Shown: positions 10,145 to 19,575 of the stretch, in pieces
How positions within the stretch are numbered: position 1 is the first letter of the stretch
Layout of the letters: every line of letters starts with the position of its first letter
DNA from: Isochrysis galbana
Lineage: Eukaryota; Haptophyta; Isochrysidales; Isochrysidaceae
Assembly (NCBI GenBank): GCA_018136815.1
Contig: CM030940.1
Location: 2,525,915 to 2,589,914 of the forward strand
Length of the DNA: 64,000 nt
Reading direction: 5' to 3'
Program-made: the position numbers and the translations under genes
The notes under the pieces: model-generated
What the model was told of the DNA's origin: nothing
Database searches by the model: none
The model's input: only the letters and a program-made list of their open reading frames with translations

Positions 10145-11210
10145 CAACTATCAGTAAAACTGATAGGGTCATGGGGGCCTCGGGGCCTCGCTCCCCCCCC
10201 CCTCCAATGCAGACACCCCCCGGGTGGGCCTGCACACTCAACCTCAGCCCCTGCCTGCTGGCAGGGGCTGAGCTGACACCACTCCTCGCCAGATCCACGC
10301 CAAGCGCGCGCCGCGCGCCGCATGCATCCGCCTGACCTGGCCCCTGGCCTTCGCTAGTACTGACTCTCCCCTCACCACTGAGCCACAGACCACCTGAGCC
10401 GCCAGGGAGGCACCCAGGGCTAGCGAGGCCAGCGAGGGAGCGAGGGAGAGGCAGGGGGCCGGCCAGGGGCCCAGCCCCAGCCTCCACTGCCCCCTGAGCT
10501 TGCCCAGCTGGCCCTCTGGGGGGACCCTGACCCTCAGAGGGGGGCCATGGCGCGCGCAGGCATCGCCCGCCCGCAAGAGAACGAAGAGAACGACGAGAAA
10601 AGAATGACAAAAAAACGACACGATTCGACCCAAGAACCAAGAAAAGGTAATACTGACGCCTGTTTACGATATGGTCACCCTACATGTGAAACACAGTCAA
10701 ACTTAGAAATAAAACAGCAAAAACAGTATGTTTTTTGCCGTCGAAAAAAAAGAGAAAAACAGATGTGCGGGGGGGGGGGGGCGGCCGCCCGAAATAAAAC
10801 AGCGAAAAACATATGTTTTGGGCCTCCAAAAAAACACTGTTCCTGTGTTTCACATGTAGGATGGTCACTTACAGGTCGACACCTGACCCGACTGGCGGGC
10901 ACAGCGAAAGCGCGGCAACAGACGACGAAAACGACTGAAGGGGCGGGGGCCACAAAACAAGAAGACAAAATAAGGTAAGCGACGCGCGCGTTTACGTTTG
11001 TCCGCAGAGATAGAACTGACAGGCCTGCCCCAGCCCGTCCCCCACCCGCCTGGCCCGTCGTAGTGCACGCGGGCCCACCCCCCGTAGGGAGGGTAGAGGG
11101 TAGCGGGGGCGGGGGTGAGAGTGTGGGGTATAGGTATAGGCGATGGCGAGTGAGATACCGGAGGATGTGAGTCAGTAGCAGCATAGCGGGCACCTTCAAG
11201 AATATTTGTT
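10145..11210 (+). mobile_element. Short retroposon with imperfect 17-bp TSD, carrying a MITE
   Basis: Flanks TTACGACTAAGGACTGA (10128-10144) and TTACGACTGAAGACTGA (11211-11227) differ at two positions. The head is a perfect stem, CTATCAGT-AAA-ACTGATAG, followed by GGGTCATGGGGG; a second stem AGCCCCTGCC / GGCAGGGGCT lies at 10246-10269. The 3' tail ends CACCTTCAAGAATATTTG. Clearly the same element as 31227-32091 once the 182-bp MITE at 10679 and its 8-bp duplication are removed. Confidence 0.85.
10679..10860. mobile_element. 182-bp MITE with perfect 18-bp TIRs and 8-bp TSD
   Basis: Ends are CCTACATGTGAAACACAG (10679-10696) and its exact complement (10843-10860). The 8-bp duplication ATGGTCAC lies at 10671-10678 and 10861-10868. 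The interior is non-coding, with repeated AAACAG motifs and a G-run. The empty site can be read in the sister retroposon at about 31715-31740 (CGCCTGTTTACGGTATG, then TTTACAGGCCGACAC). An 8-bp duplication suggests a hAT-like or P-like transposase, but the ends do not start with CAG. Confidence 0.92.
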
Positions 11211-11299
11211 TTACGACTGAAGACTGAAGAGTGAAGACTGAGCCACGCCGCCAGCCGCCAGCCGAAAACATGAAAACATATCAAAAGCAAAAGCAAAAG

Positions 11300-11655
11300 C
11301 CTCCTCCCCCGCGCCCCCAACGCTTGGCCCAAAGTCTTTCCAAAGTAGCGCACATGGGCCAACCCCCCGAAACCGATTTGAAGGAACGAGGGGTGGAGCG
11401 GTGGAGCGGGAAAGGGGGTAGGGTAGGTAGGGGCTAGGGTGATAGCAGTGGCGCCCCAGTGAAGAAAGGGTGAATACACATTATGGTTTATGGTTTATGG
11501 TATCTTAGCGGACCGCTTCAAGGAAGTTTTTTGTAGGGTAGGGGCTAGGTAGGGCGACGGCAGTGGCGCCCCGTGAAGAAAGGGTGAACACACTTCATAG
11601 TGTATGGTTTATGGTATCTTAGCGGACAGCTTCAAGGAATTTTGTTTTGGGCGCC
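11300..11655 (+). mobile_element. LINE/retroposon 3' tails, tandemly duplicated
   Basis: 11300-11430 matches the LINE 3' UTR seen at 62040-62140 (CAAAGTAGCGCACATGGG). Then a unit of about 112 bp is present twice (11431-11541 and 11542-11655); each copy contains GGCTAGG, CAGTGGCGCCCC, GTGAAGAAAGGGTGAA and TATGGTATCTTAGCGGAC and ends in a CTTCAAGGAA-T-rich tail. It may be two successive insertions or a tail duplication. Confidence 0.65.
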
Positions 11656-12227
11656 TGGCGTCGTCACTGCCGCGGTTCGCTTGTTGCCCTCCCCCCTCAG
11701 TGCTACTCCCCCCGCGCGTTATTTATATCCGACGGCTTGTGGTGGGGGAGAGAGGGAGAGAGGGAGAGTGGGAGAGGGGGGGAGGGGGAGGGGGGGGGGG
11801 GGGGGGAGTTGAGGGACGAGGAGGGACCAGTGGGAGGGGAGGGAAAGTACTTTAGAGTAGGGGGGGGAGCGAGAGTAGAGAAGAAGACGAAGACGGTGAG
11901 GGCAGCGGCGTCGGCGTAGCGCCACGCGGGGGGGGAGGGGGGGGAGGGGAGGGGGGGGGGGGACTGCGAGGCGACGGCGGAGACGGGGGGGGGGGAGGGC
12001 GGGGGGAGAGAGAGAGAGAGAGAAGAGGGTTTGGGGGAGAGAGAGAGCAGGGGGAGAAGAGGGCAGAGAGGGGAGGGAGGGGGGGGGGGGGGGGGAGAGA
12101 GGAGGGGGAGAGGGAGAGAGAGAGAGAGAGAGAGAGAGGCGAGGGGGTAAAGAAGAGAGGAAAGCTCGCCCCCCCCCCCCCCCTCTGTCCCCCAAGTGGA
12201 GAGAGATCAGTCGGCCGGGGCCGCGCG
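11656..12227 (+). promoter_or_regulatory. GA/G-run upstream region of biotin synthase
   Basis: Purine-rich stretch of GA repeats and G-runs (11740-12160) with a final C-run (12170-12182). It ends 45 bp before the biotin synthase ATG, so it must contain or adjoin the 5' UTR. Same composition as the upstream regions at 5304, 28500, 51130 and 57780. Confidence 0.45.
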
Positions 12228-13825
12228 ATGCTCTCTCGCTCTCTCGCCAGGCTGACCGGCTCGGCGCGCCGGATGAGCGGCATCGCCGCGGCGGTACGGC
12301 ACGACTGGACACGCGACGAGATCGGGGCCATCTACCGCCTCCCCTTCACCGAGCTCCTTCACCAGGCCTCCACCGTCCACAGGCAGCACTTTGACCCCCT
12401 TGAGGTGCAGCGCTGCACTCTCCTCTCCATCAAGACGGGAGGCTGCAACGAGGACTGCAAGTACTGCGCGCAGTCGACACGGTACAAGACGTTTGTGAAG
12501 CCTGAGCCGCTCATGAGCGTCGACGCCGTCAAGGAGGCCGCGCGGCGCGCAAAGGCAGCCGGCTCGACACGCTTCTGCATGGGGACTGCGTGGCGGGAGC
12601 TAGGCAACAAGAAGGGCGCCTTTGGCAAGATCCTCAAGATGGTGGAGGAGGTCAATGGCATGGGCCTCGAAGTTTGCTGCACGCTCGGAATGCTTTCCGA
12701 GGAGCAGGTGAAGCTGGCGCTAGGACGAGCTGCGTCCATCTCCCGTACTTCATTGTGCGGCGTGCGCCTCCGGCGCAGTCGTGATCGCTCTGTGGCTCTT
12801 CTTGCTCGCAGGCTCGCGACCTCAAGAAGGCAGGCCTCACCGCCTACAACCACAACTTGGACACCTCGCGAGAGCACTATCCTAATGTGATCAGCACCCG
12901 CTCCTACGATGATCGTCTGCAGACCATTGCCAACGTCCGCAAAGCAGGCATCTCTGTATGCTGTGGTGGTATTCTCGGGCTTGGCGAGTCAGAGGATGAT
13001 CGCATCGGGTATGTTGATGGCTGGGGATGCTCGGCGCCGCGCCTGCGATGCGTGTGACTTTGAAGAGGCCGAGGAGTGATTCGCAATGCAGGCCGTCATC
13101 AGGTGGTGGGTTACGCAGCTGTTCAGCGATTGGCGTTTCGAGGGATGACTCTTTGACATGCTCAGATCATTGAGGCTGCTCCTGCCGTAATGTGCGCAGG
13201 TTGTTGCATGAGCTGTCCACCATGCCTGAGCATCCCGAGTCCGTCCCAATCAATGCGCTTGTTCCTATCGAAGGTACTCCGATGATGGAGGTGCGAGACA
13301 CATCGATAATGCCTCATTAAGGGCCCGGGGGAATGCCCACAGGCCTGACCTCTTGATGCGCTTGATCCTCAACCTGTTGGTAGGGCGGCGCTGCTCCTGA
13401 TGTCTTTCAAATGGCACGCACTATCGCCACTGCGCGCATCATCATGCCAAAGTCCATGGTTCGGCTCTCCGCGGGCCGCATGTCCTTCTCTCCACTTGAG
13501 CAGTCCGTGATGTTCCTCGCTGGCGCCAACTCCATCTTCACTGGCGACAAATTGCTTACAACTGCCAATCCGGCTTTCGATGAAGACATGATGATGTTCC
13601 AATCCCTCGGTGAGATCTCTCTGCGATGAGTATTTGTATTTCCGTGCTGTCATCCCCGCTCCGCCTTGGTGTCCGCCCTTGATGACTCTGCCTATGGGCA
13701 TTTATCTCCGCGCAGGTCTGAAGGGCAAGGAGCCTTTCTCTCATCTGCGTCAAGTCTCTCCTCAGAAGGTTGCGAATGTCTCATTGGCCGAACCCGTTGC
13801 CGAGCAGCAAGCTGCCACTGCATGA
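12228..13825 (+). CDS. bioB: Biotin synthase, five exons
   Basis: Radical-SAM enzyme that inserts sulfur into dethiobiotin in the last step of biotin synthesis. Exons 12228-12707, 12812-13008, 13200-13290, 13384-13609 and 13716-13825 join in frame (phases 0, 2, 0, 1) to 367 residues. The [4Fe-4S] motif CNEDCKYC sits near residue 70 after [40 protein letters not shown] (the conserved Arg near the second cluster) and [17 protein letters not shown] are all BioB hallmarks. The N-terminus ([16 protein letters not shown]) is Arg/Ser/Leu-rich with no acidic residue, as in a mitochondrial presequence, which fits plant and algal BIO2. The length matches the family. All catalytic motifs are intact. Confidence 0.97.
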
Positions 13826-14537
13826 AGGGTGACCTCTGTTTCGCTTAGGGACACGCACGCAGCGTCGCCAATAACCGAGGAGCATCGCTGTTGAATGCTG
13901 TCAGCAGCATTGATCGTCGAGCACTTATGTGGTAGCGCACGGGCACTCACATGGTTTCCATCTTACCTGCCCAATCACATGTGGCCGGGCAATGACGCCT
14001 CGAATCATTTTGATCATGAGGCACGTCATGCTCTACGAACTTGAAGATAAATGGATGCGCACTGCTTCATCAAGTGCGTGCAAGAAAATTGTGGCGGCGG
14101 TGCCGTCAAATGTGTGGCGAGGTGCGTACGCTGCATACATGTCATATTTCATGCGGTGACTTTGATTCCAGCGAAGACGACATATCAGCCGCGTGTCATT
14201 ATCGACGTGTCCCATTCACCTGCCGCTCTGGACCTCCCGATGTCAATTGACGCTGCGTTGCGTCGGTCGTCGCTCTTGATCTTCGCAAGCTGTCGCCGCA
14301 CATTGTCGTCTTCGGTGAGGGGGAGTGCATTCCCTTCCTCTCTCTTCTTCCCCTCTCTCCACTCCTGCGCAACCTCCTTTGACAGTGAGCGTTTTTGTTG
14401 TGCTTGTCTCGTGTATGCATATGCAGTTAGAGCGGAGCGGCGGAGGGGAGGGAGGACTCGGGCTGGGGGCAGGGGCATTTCCCAGCATCTATGGTCTATG
14501 GTGGCAATTGTTGCATATCTATGGCAATCCCAAGAAA
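13826..14537. other. Intergenic with weak coding fragments
   Basis: Open stretches exist on both strands, but none gives a recognisable protein. The best is a - strand end (14185-14300) reading DDNVRRQLAKIKSDDRRNAA and on to TGA, with an acceptor-like AG before it. I could not find its upstream exons, so I do not call a gene. Confidence 0.3.
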
Positions 14538-14830
14538 TACTATTGTTATAGTTTGACCTATTGAGTGTGCCACGGCCCCGAGCCCCAGGCGACCCTCTCC
14601 ACCGCGCCCCACTTGAGGCGCCTCACACCGCCAGAGGCGGCTCGTTCGTGGAGCTCTCGTCACATCCCATCCGCAAATCCGCACGCAATCCGCGCGCGCG
14701 GGGTGGCGAGCACTGGCAGTGCACTGGCGCACCAAACAGCACCAAACAGGCTGCCACTTTTGCTCTGTGCAACGCACAAAGGGGGTCTTTGAGACCCCCT
14801 TCAACAGTGGGAAGTCCTCAATAATCAATA
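14538..14830 (+). mobile_element. Retroposon 5' head and start of ORF (copy of 61732-61440)
   Basis: ACTATTGTTATAGTTTGACC, then GTGCCACGGCCCCGAGCCCC, matching the complement of 61720-61660 and continuing alongside it, with indels, for about 280 bp to GAGACCCCC and GGGAAG. The ATG is lost (GAGTGTGCC here, ATGGAGCGTGCC in the intact copy), so this is a dead 5' fragment. Confidence 0.7.
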
Positions 14831-14905
14831 AGAATGTTTTGCAACTCGGAATATGCTGGGAATGTGGGTGATAGCTGCAATGCAGGTGCAGTGTGCAGGC
14901 TAAAG

Positions 14906-14925
14906 TCGCGTTCCGTCAAAAGAGG
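14906..14925 (+). repeat. TCGCGTTCCGTCAAAAGAGG motif, copy 1
   Basis: The 20-mer TCGCGTTCCGTCAAAAGAGG. The same motif stands at 16499-16518 (identical) and 43141-43160 (one mismatch), each time followed by sequence that becomes T-rich within about 25 nt. It probably marks an end of a repeat family. Confidence 0.6.
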
Positions 14926-15087
14926 GCCAGGTGATTATTTTTTTTCACCCAGAGGTGCATGTTTTCTTTTTCAACCAGTCTCCAGGGTATTATTATTACA
15001 AAGATGAGTACAAAGCTAATCAAGGACGCGGCGCGTGAGCATAGCAACTCCCCCCCCCCTTCCCCAAAACACACGGTAACCCCAAAG

Positions 15088-15666
15088 CTACTGAGTTTTC
15101 ATCCTTTTCGTCTTTTTCTCACACACCTCCTCCTCGATCCTATTGTCGATGTCGTTCTTCTGGCAGGCGACGATGTCGCTTGGCTGATCTTGGGTGGCGA
15201 GGTCCGTGACGCGTGCGAAGACGGCCTTCTTGTTCTCCATGTAGAGTTTGCCAGCTACTTGGTGCACTTGCACCATGGGATTCGTCTCAGCGTACGCGAC
15301 CGCCGTGATGTATTCCATGCAGAGGTACGCGACGGCGGCCTCGTCTCCAATCAATGTACTTGGTCTTGGGGATCCTGTCGTACTCGTCGGAGTAGTCGCC
15401 GACGAGCATGAGCTTTGCCTTGCACCAACGGCCCATGTATGGCTCGATGAGTGCGCCCACATCGACGGGTAGCGTTCCTTGGCCAGGTCCACGCGGAAGT
15501 CTCCACCTCCACAGCCCATGCCAGAGGCTGTGACGAGCAGCATCGCCAGGATGGCGCCGCTCATGCTCTCCTCCATGTGTCCGCAGAACTTGAAGGCTGG
15601 GCCGCGGATCTCCTCGTAGGTGCGGTGACCGAGTCGCTTGGCGATGAAGACAAAGTACTGGCCCAT
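15088..15666 (-). pseudogene. MGQYF/GGGD/GRW/GDY family protein, two frameshifts
   Basis: The - strand reads MGQYFVFIAKRLGHRTYEE, then GMGCGGGDFRVDLAKERYP in one frame. From about 15465 to 15355 the next frame gives VGALIEPYMGRWCKAKLML and VGDYSDEYDRIPKTKYI. After that the first frame resumes with GDEAAVAYLCMEYITAVAYA and ends at TGA. The order MGQY..., GxGGGD, GRW..., GDY matches a family of uncharacterised bacterial and eukaryotic proteins that I recall; its function is unknown. Two compensating shifts within about 110 nt could also be sequencing errors, so pseudogene status is probable, not certain. A truncated LINE abuts its 5' side. Confidence 0.55.
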
Positions 15667-15825
15667 GTCGAAGGAGCGAGGCTTGTGGAGGAGGGAAGAG
15701 GAGAGCGGGGTGTGGAAGATGTCTGGGAGGAAGACTCTCTGGATTTTCGCCAGATGCGTGCGCACGCCGTGCGCATGATGAGTGGCAATCACATGCGCCC
15801 TCCGCGCGCCGTCAGGTTTCGTCAA

Positions 15826-16496
15826 ATCCCCGCGGGTGTATCCATGAGAGAGGGTGACATCATAGTTCTATACAAGAAAGGAGACACGCGGGATCCAAGA
15901 AACTATAGGCCCATAACGCTACTACAAAGCGATTATAAAATTCTAGCCAAGATCCTAACAAACAGGCTAAAACAAGTGATAGGACACATAATATCCAAAG
16001 ACCAACTGGGCTTCGTACCCAAAAGACTCATTGGAGAGGCCACACACCTTCTCCAACTCACACAGGCATATCTAGATGAAACGAAAGAGCCCGGAGTCAT
16101 GCTAGCACTGGACTGGGAGAAAGCCTTCGACAGAGTGAACTGGGGGTTCTATCACCTCGCACTCGAGAAACTAAAGTTCGGACGCGACTTTCAGAGATAT
16201 GCGCGGACCCTCACCAACTCGGACGCCAAGCCGATCAGATACATAAAAACAAACGGGGGCAGAAGCTTCCCTTTCAACATAGCAAGCGGCGTCCCACAAG
16301 GATGCCCGCTTTCCCCGCTAGCCTTCCTGCTGACAGCGGAAGCCCTAACCAGGGCGATAAACGGAGACGACAGCATAAATGGGATCACAATCAACGGGGC
16401 CGAGCTCAAAATCAGCCAATTCGCCGACGACACCCAACTCCTCGCATCCGATTACGCAAGCTTGGGCCGATCGCTAAAATGGGTGGACCGATATGA
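15826..16496 (+). mobile_element. LINE ORF2 reverse-transcriptase fragment
   Basis: An open frame with the RT fingers and palm of a non-LTR retrotransposon: KGDTRDPRNYRPITLLQSDY, LGFVPKRLIGEATHLLQLTQ, LALDWEKAFDRVNW (motif A with catalytic Asp), GVPQGCPLSPLAF (motif B) and QFADDTQLL (catalytic FADD). Most like L1/Tx1-type LINEs. The endonuclease part is missing at the left, where the sequence meets the MGQYF pseudogene, and the frame stops abruptly at 16496 at the repeat motif at 16499. The ORF is undamaged over the part kept, so the insertion is fairly young. Confidence 0.92.
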
Positions 16497-16498
16497 AG

Positions 16499-16518
16499 TC
16501 GCGTTCCGTCAAAAGAGG
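16499..16518 (+). repeat. TCGCGTTCCGTCAAAAGAGG motif, copy 2
   Basis: Exact copy of the motif at 14906. It lies precisely where the LINE reading frame ends, so it marks a junction. Confidence 0.6.
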
Positions 16519-16559
16519 ACCACAATCTGTTTTCTTTTTAGTTATGAACAATAGTGGTA

Positions 16560-16885
16560 CAAAACAAAGCTGTGTATAGAAACTTTTTTTAACATAAAGT
16601 CGCCGTATACGAGATGTTTCGTTTACGCAGCACATGTGATTACTTGCAATCATTGAGCACGCCGTGCGTATGCGCATCGACTTCCCCCTCGCGAGGGCGC
16701 CGTGCGTGCGCATAGAAACTTTTTTCCCTAAGGCCCACATTAACGTAAAGTAGCCATATACGAGACGTTTCGTTTGCGCAGCACGTGTGATTGCTTGCAA
16801 TCATTGTGCACGCCGTGCGTATGCACATCGGCTCCCCCCCCGCGGGGCGCCGTGCGTGCGCATAGCAACTTCCAGGAAGGTGCAC
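16560..16885 (+). repeat. Two-copy tandem repeat of about 165-175 bp
   Basis: Both copies carry the order AACTTTTTT, CATTAACGTAAAGT or its variant, CGTATACGAGA(T/C)GTTTCG, CGCAGCAC(A/G)TGTGATT, TTGCAATCATTG and GCACGCCGTGCGTATGC, then a CG-rich GAGGGCGCCGTGCGTGCGCAT. The copies differ by a few substitutions and small indels. No coding content. Confidence 0.8.
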
Positions 16886-17165
16886 GCCGTGCGTTCACTC
16901 TTTCCGCGGGGGGACTCTGGACGCAGAGGCGGTCGGGAACCGCGGGGGCACCCCTGGGACCGGGGAAAATATTACCGTATATTGCGAAAACACTAACGTA
17001 AACAATCGAGGTATTGGGGTCTCTCCGCTCCCCCGGGGCCCCCTCCCCCGGGTCCCCTCCTCCCCCTCTCATCGACCTACCAGAGAGAGACGGCTCCTAC
17101 TGCCTGCCTCCCTCCTCCCTCCTCGCTCACCCTCCAGCTCTCTCCTCGCCCTCGTCTTCCTCACG

Positions 17166-18491
17166 ATGGTGGCGACTCGGCGCGCATCGGTACGGTCCTC
17201 CGTCCTCTCCTCTCGTGCTCCTGCTCGCTGGTTTCGTTCGACTCGCTCGACACCGCCACCTGTCGACTGGACGCCGAGCGCAAGCGCTGCTCGCACGACT
17301 CGTTCCTCTTCCTGCTCCAAGGGCGCGGCGGAGGAGGCGGATCCTGTTCGCGTTCCTGATGCCGAGGAGGAGGCCCTTTCCCCGACCGATGAGGCCACCA
17401 CCACCACCACCGACGAGGACTCCGGGCCTGTGGGAGGAGAAGAGGAGAACGAGGACTGTGCGTCGGACGCTCCAGGTCTTCTTGTTCCCATCGCGCGGGT
17501 TGCGGATGTCGAGGAGCCAGCCGAGTCGATGGAGGAGGTCGAGACCGCCCACGCGCTCGCTCTCGCCGATGAGAAGGAAGCCGAGGAAGAGGACGAGAAG
17601 GCGGAGAAGGCGGAGAATGAGAAGACGGCTGCGTCCGACGCACCAGTCGGAGAAGTCTTCACTCGGTTCGAAGAGGCCACGCAGCTGGAAGAGGCCACGC
17701 AGCTCGAGGAGGAGGAGAAGGGCGAGACCGCCGAGGAGGCCGAGACCGCCGAGGCGCCCGCTCCTGCCAAGGCGAACGAAAAGGAGGGTGAGGAGAAGAC
17801 GGAGGAGAAGGAAGAGGAGACGTCCGACGCACCCGCTCAGGAGGGGTTGGAGGTGGCCACGCAGCTGGAGGAACTGACTCAGCTCGAGGAGTCCGCGGAG
17901 ACCGCAGCCGAGCCGACCTCCGCGGAGGCCGCGATCGAGACCTCCACGGATGCCTCGCGTGTGATGGAGGACCATGCGTCCGACGCTCAAGCGGACGCTA
18001 TGTTGGAGCCCATCGTTGACGAGAAGGACGACGACGACATGTTTGACTTTTGGGAGATGGCCAAGGAGCCCGATGGGGCGAAGGAGCCGGAGGAGCCAGT
18101 TGAGGAGGAGGCCGTCGTGAACAGTGGCTCCTCAGCGGTGGACTCGAGCGATGTCGCGGCTGGTGTTTCCAATGACTCCATGCACATTGACCTGACCGAC
18201 GAAGCGGTAGATGTGGCGGCCACGCCTTGTTCGACGAATAGTGAGTCGGCGGCGGAGGAGTCCGAGGAGGAGTCGGAGGAGGACATTCTCCGCACCCTGA
18301 AGGAGCTCAAGGCGACCATCAAGCGGCTCGAGTCGCAGATGAAGAAGAAGCGTCCGCGCGCGAGGTCGCCAAGCGTCCCGTCCAAGAAGACCAAGCGTGC
18401 CGCCTCAGCCCAAGCGGAGGTCTCGCCGCGCCCTGTCGCCGAGGAAGCCGAAGTTGGACACTTACCTGCACTTCAAACACATTACACATAG
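17166..18491 (+). CDS. Acidic repeat protein, 3' end replaced by LINE sequence
   Basis: Open frame of 441 codons, unknown function. Residues 1-60 are Arg/Ser-rich. The middle is strongly acidic with repeated modules DAP..., FEEATQLEEATQLEEEE, and later VATQLEELTQLEE. A conserved-looking stretch DDDDMFDFWEMAKEP follows, then ESEEESEEDILRTLKELKAT, a predicted coiled coil, and a Lys/Arg-rich basic patch KKKRPRARSPSVPSKKTKR. From about 18452 the sequence is LINE ORF2 read in another frame, so the last 14 codons are not native. A nuclear or chromatin-associated role would fit the composition but is only inference. The frame uses GAG/GCC-type codons like its neighbours, so it looks like a real host gene. 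Confidence 0.55.
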   Translation: MVATRRASVRSSVLSSRAPARWFRSTRSTPPPVDWTPSASAARTTRSSSCSKGAAEEADPVRVPDAEEEALSPTDEATTTTTDEDSGPVGGEEENEDCASDAPGLLVPIARVADVEEPAESMEEVETAHALALADEKEAEEEDEKAEKAENEKTAASDAPVGEVFTRFEEATQLEEATQLEEEEKGETAEEAETAEAPAPAKANEKEGEEKTEEKEEETSDAPAQEGLEVATQLEELTQLEESAETAAEPTSAEAAIETSTDASRVMEDHASDAQADAMLEPIVDEKDDDDMFDFWEMAKEPDGAKEPEEPVEEEAVVNSGSSAVDSSDVAAGVSNDSMHIDLTDEAVDVAATPCSTNSESAAEESEEESEEDILRTLKELKATIKRLESQMKKKRPRARSPSVPSKKTKRAASAQAEVSPRPVAEEAEVGHLPALQTHYT

Positions 18492-19350
18492 GAGAATAGC
18501 CACAGCCAATAGATTCGCGCACCGAGACAAGGCGTGCCGTCTCTGTATGGCAACTGACGAATCCTCCACGCACCTGGGAGAATGCCCGCGGCTAACAAAC
18601 ATCTTCGACGCCCTGGACACACTAGCCCGACGCCCGAGCACACCGGATAAACCGCGCGAACAAAACATTATAGATAGGCTCTTCGTACACCCGAACGGCC
18701 CTTGCCCAAAGGCGCTGGCAACGCTATACATGCTCGCATGGAGGTACATCATAACGGACTTCTACAGGATATACTATGACGACGCCACGTTCTCAGAGGA
18801 ATCGGTGCTAATACGCACACTGGAAAGATTCACGAAACTGAGCAAGGCGCTATTATTCGCCAACTCAACAGACTCCGCGCGAACCGCCCAGGCGGGCATG
18901 GGGAGACAACCCAAAAAGAGGATAGATTTGGCCGACATCCGGCCGCTCTACGACTACGAACTAGGCGAAAAAAACAAACTAACCCCCAGCGCGGAGCTCG
19001 TATCCCTAGCTGGTAAGCTAGGGATAGAGCACCTAGTCGAGACGGAAACAGCGAAGCACAGGAGATAGAGGCGCCTAACACGCCGGTACATCACCCTTGG
19101 GGCACCCACGTTAAGAGACACCTAATCTATCCTACCAACGCAAATCCAAAAGGCCTGCCCGGACCCCACACCCAAAACCGGGCCCTAGGTAGTGTACCAG
19201 GGCCGCACCCCCGACACCAAAGACAAAGGAACGAGGGGGGGAAGGCAAGGGGGCGGGGAAAAGGGAGATAAGGGCGATGGCTGAAGTACAGTAGCAATAG
19301 TAGGCGCTGTCCGGCGATAGGTGTGTAGCCCTGAACCTTAAGATCTTTTT
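18452..19350 (+). mobile_element. LINE ORF2 C-terminus plus 3' UTR
   Basis: An open frame to TAG at 19066-19068 contains YLHFKHITHRRIATANRFAH and a zinc-knuckle pattern CRLCMATDESSTHLGECP (C-x2-C-x8-H-x3-C), as in LINE C-termini, and ends GKLGIEHLVETETAKHRR. The 3' UTR (19069-19350) has ACCAAAGACAAAGGAACGAG and closes with a T-run after CTTAAGATC. Homologous ends lie at 43340-43850 (-) and 61750-62228 (+). The 5' junction interrupts the acidic-protein gene. Confidence 0.88.
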
Positions 19351-19479
19351 TTTTTAGACCTGACGACCTTCTATTAGAACCTGATAAAAGCCTGACGTCC
19401 CATCCGGGCTCCAACTCCCGGCCGAAGGAGCGCGCGCGGCCTCCCCGGAACCAGCTTCTCCGCTAAAGAGGGAACTGGG

Positions 19480-19575
19480 GAAGGGGGAGAGGGTTAAGGT
19501 TGGGTAGTAGGGATGTACATAAGCACACTGACTCAAGCCGCACGCGTAGCGGGGATTTTTAAGAAGATTTTTTTG
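19480..19575 (+). mobile_element. LINE/retroposon 3' tail, inverted twin of 2540-2650
   Basis: Reads GGGTTAAGGTTGGGTAGTAG, then CACGCGTAGCGGGGATTTTT and AAGAAGATTTTTTT. Near-identical in the opposite orientation to 2540-2650. 19351-19479 holds further GC-rich repeat sequence without a gene. Confidence 0.6.

Noticed and set aside
9342-10640. Frames of 120-178 codons in both directions
   Set aside because: Retroposon sequence again; the same regions in sister copies carry stops and indels.
14051-14551. 166-codon + frame after biotin synthase
   Set aside because: Cys/Arg/Ser-rich, runs into a retroposon head, no recognisable motif and no supporting splice sites.
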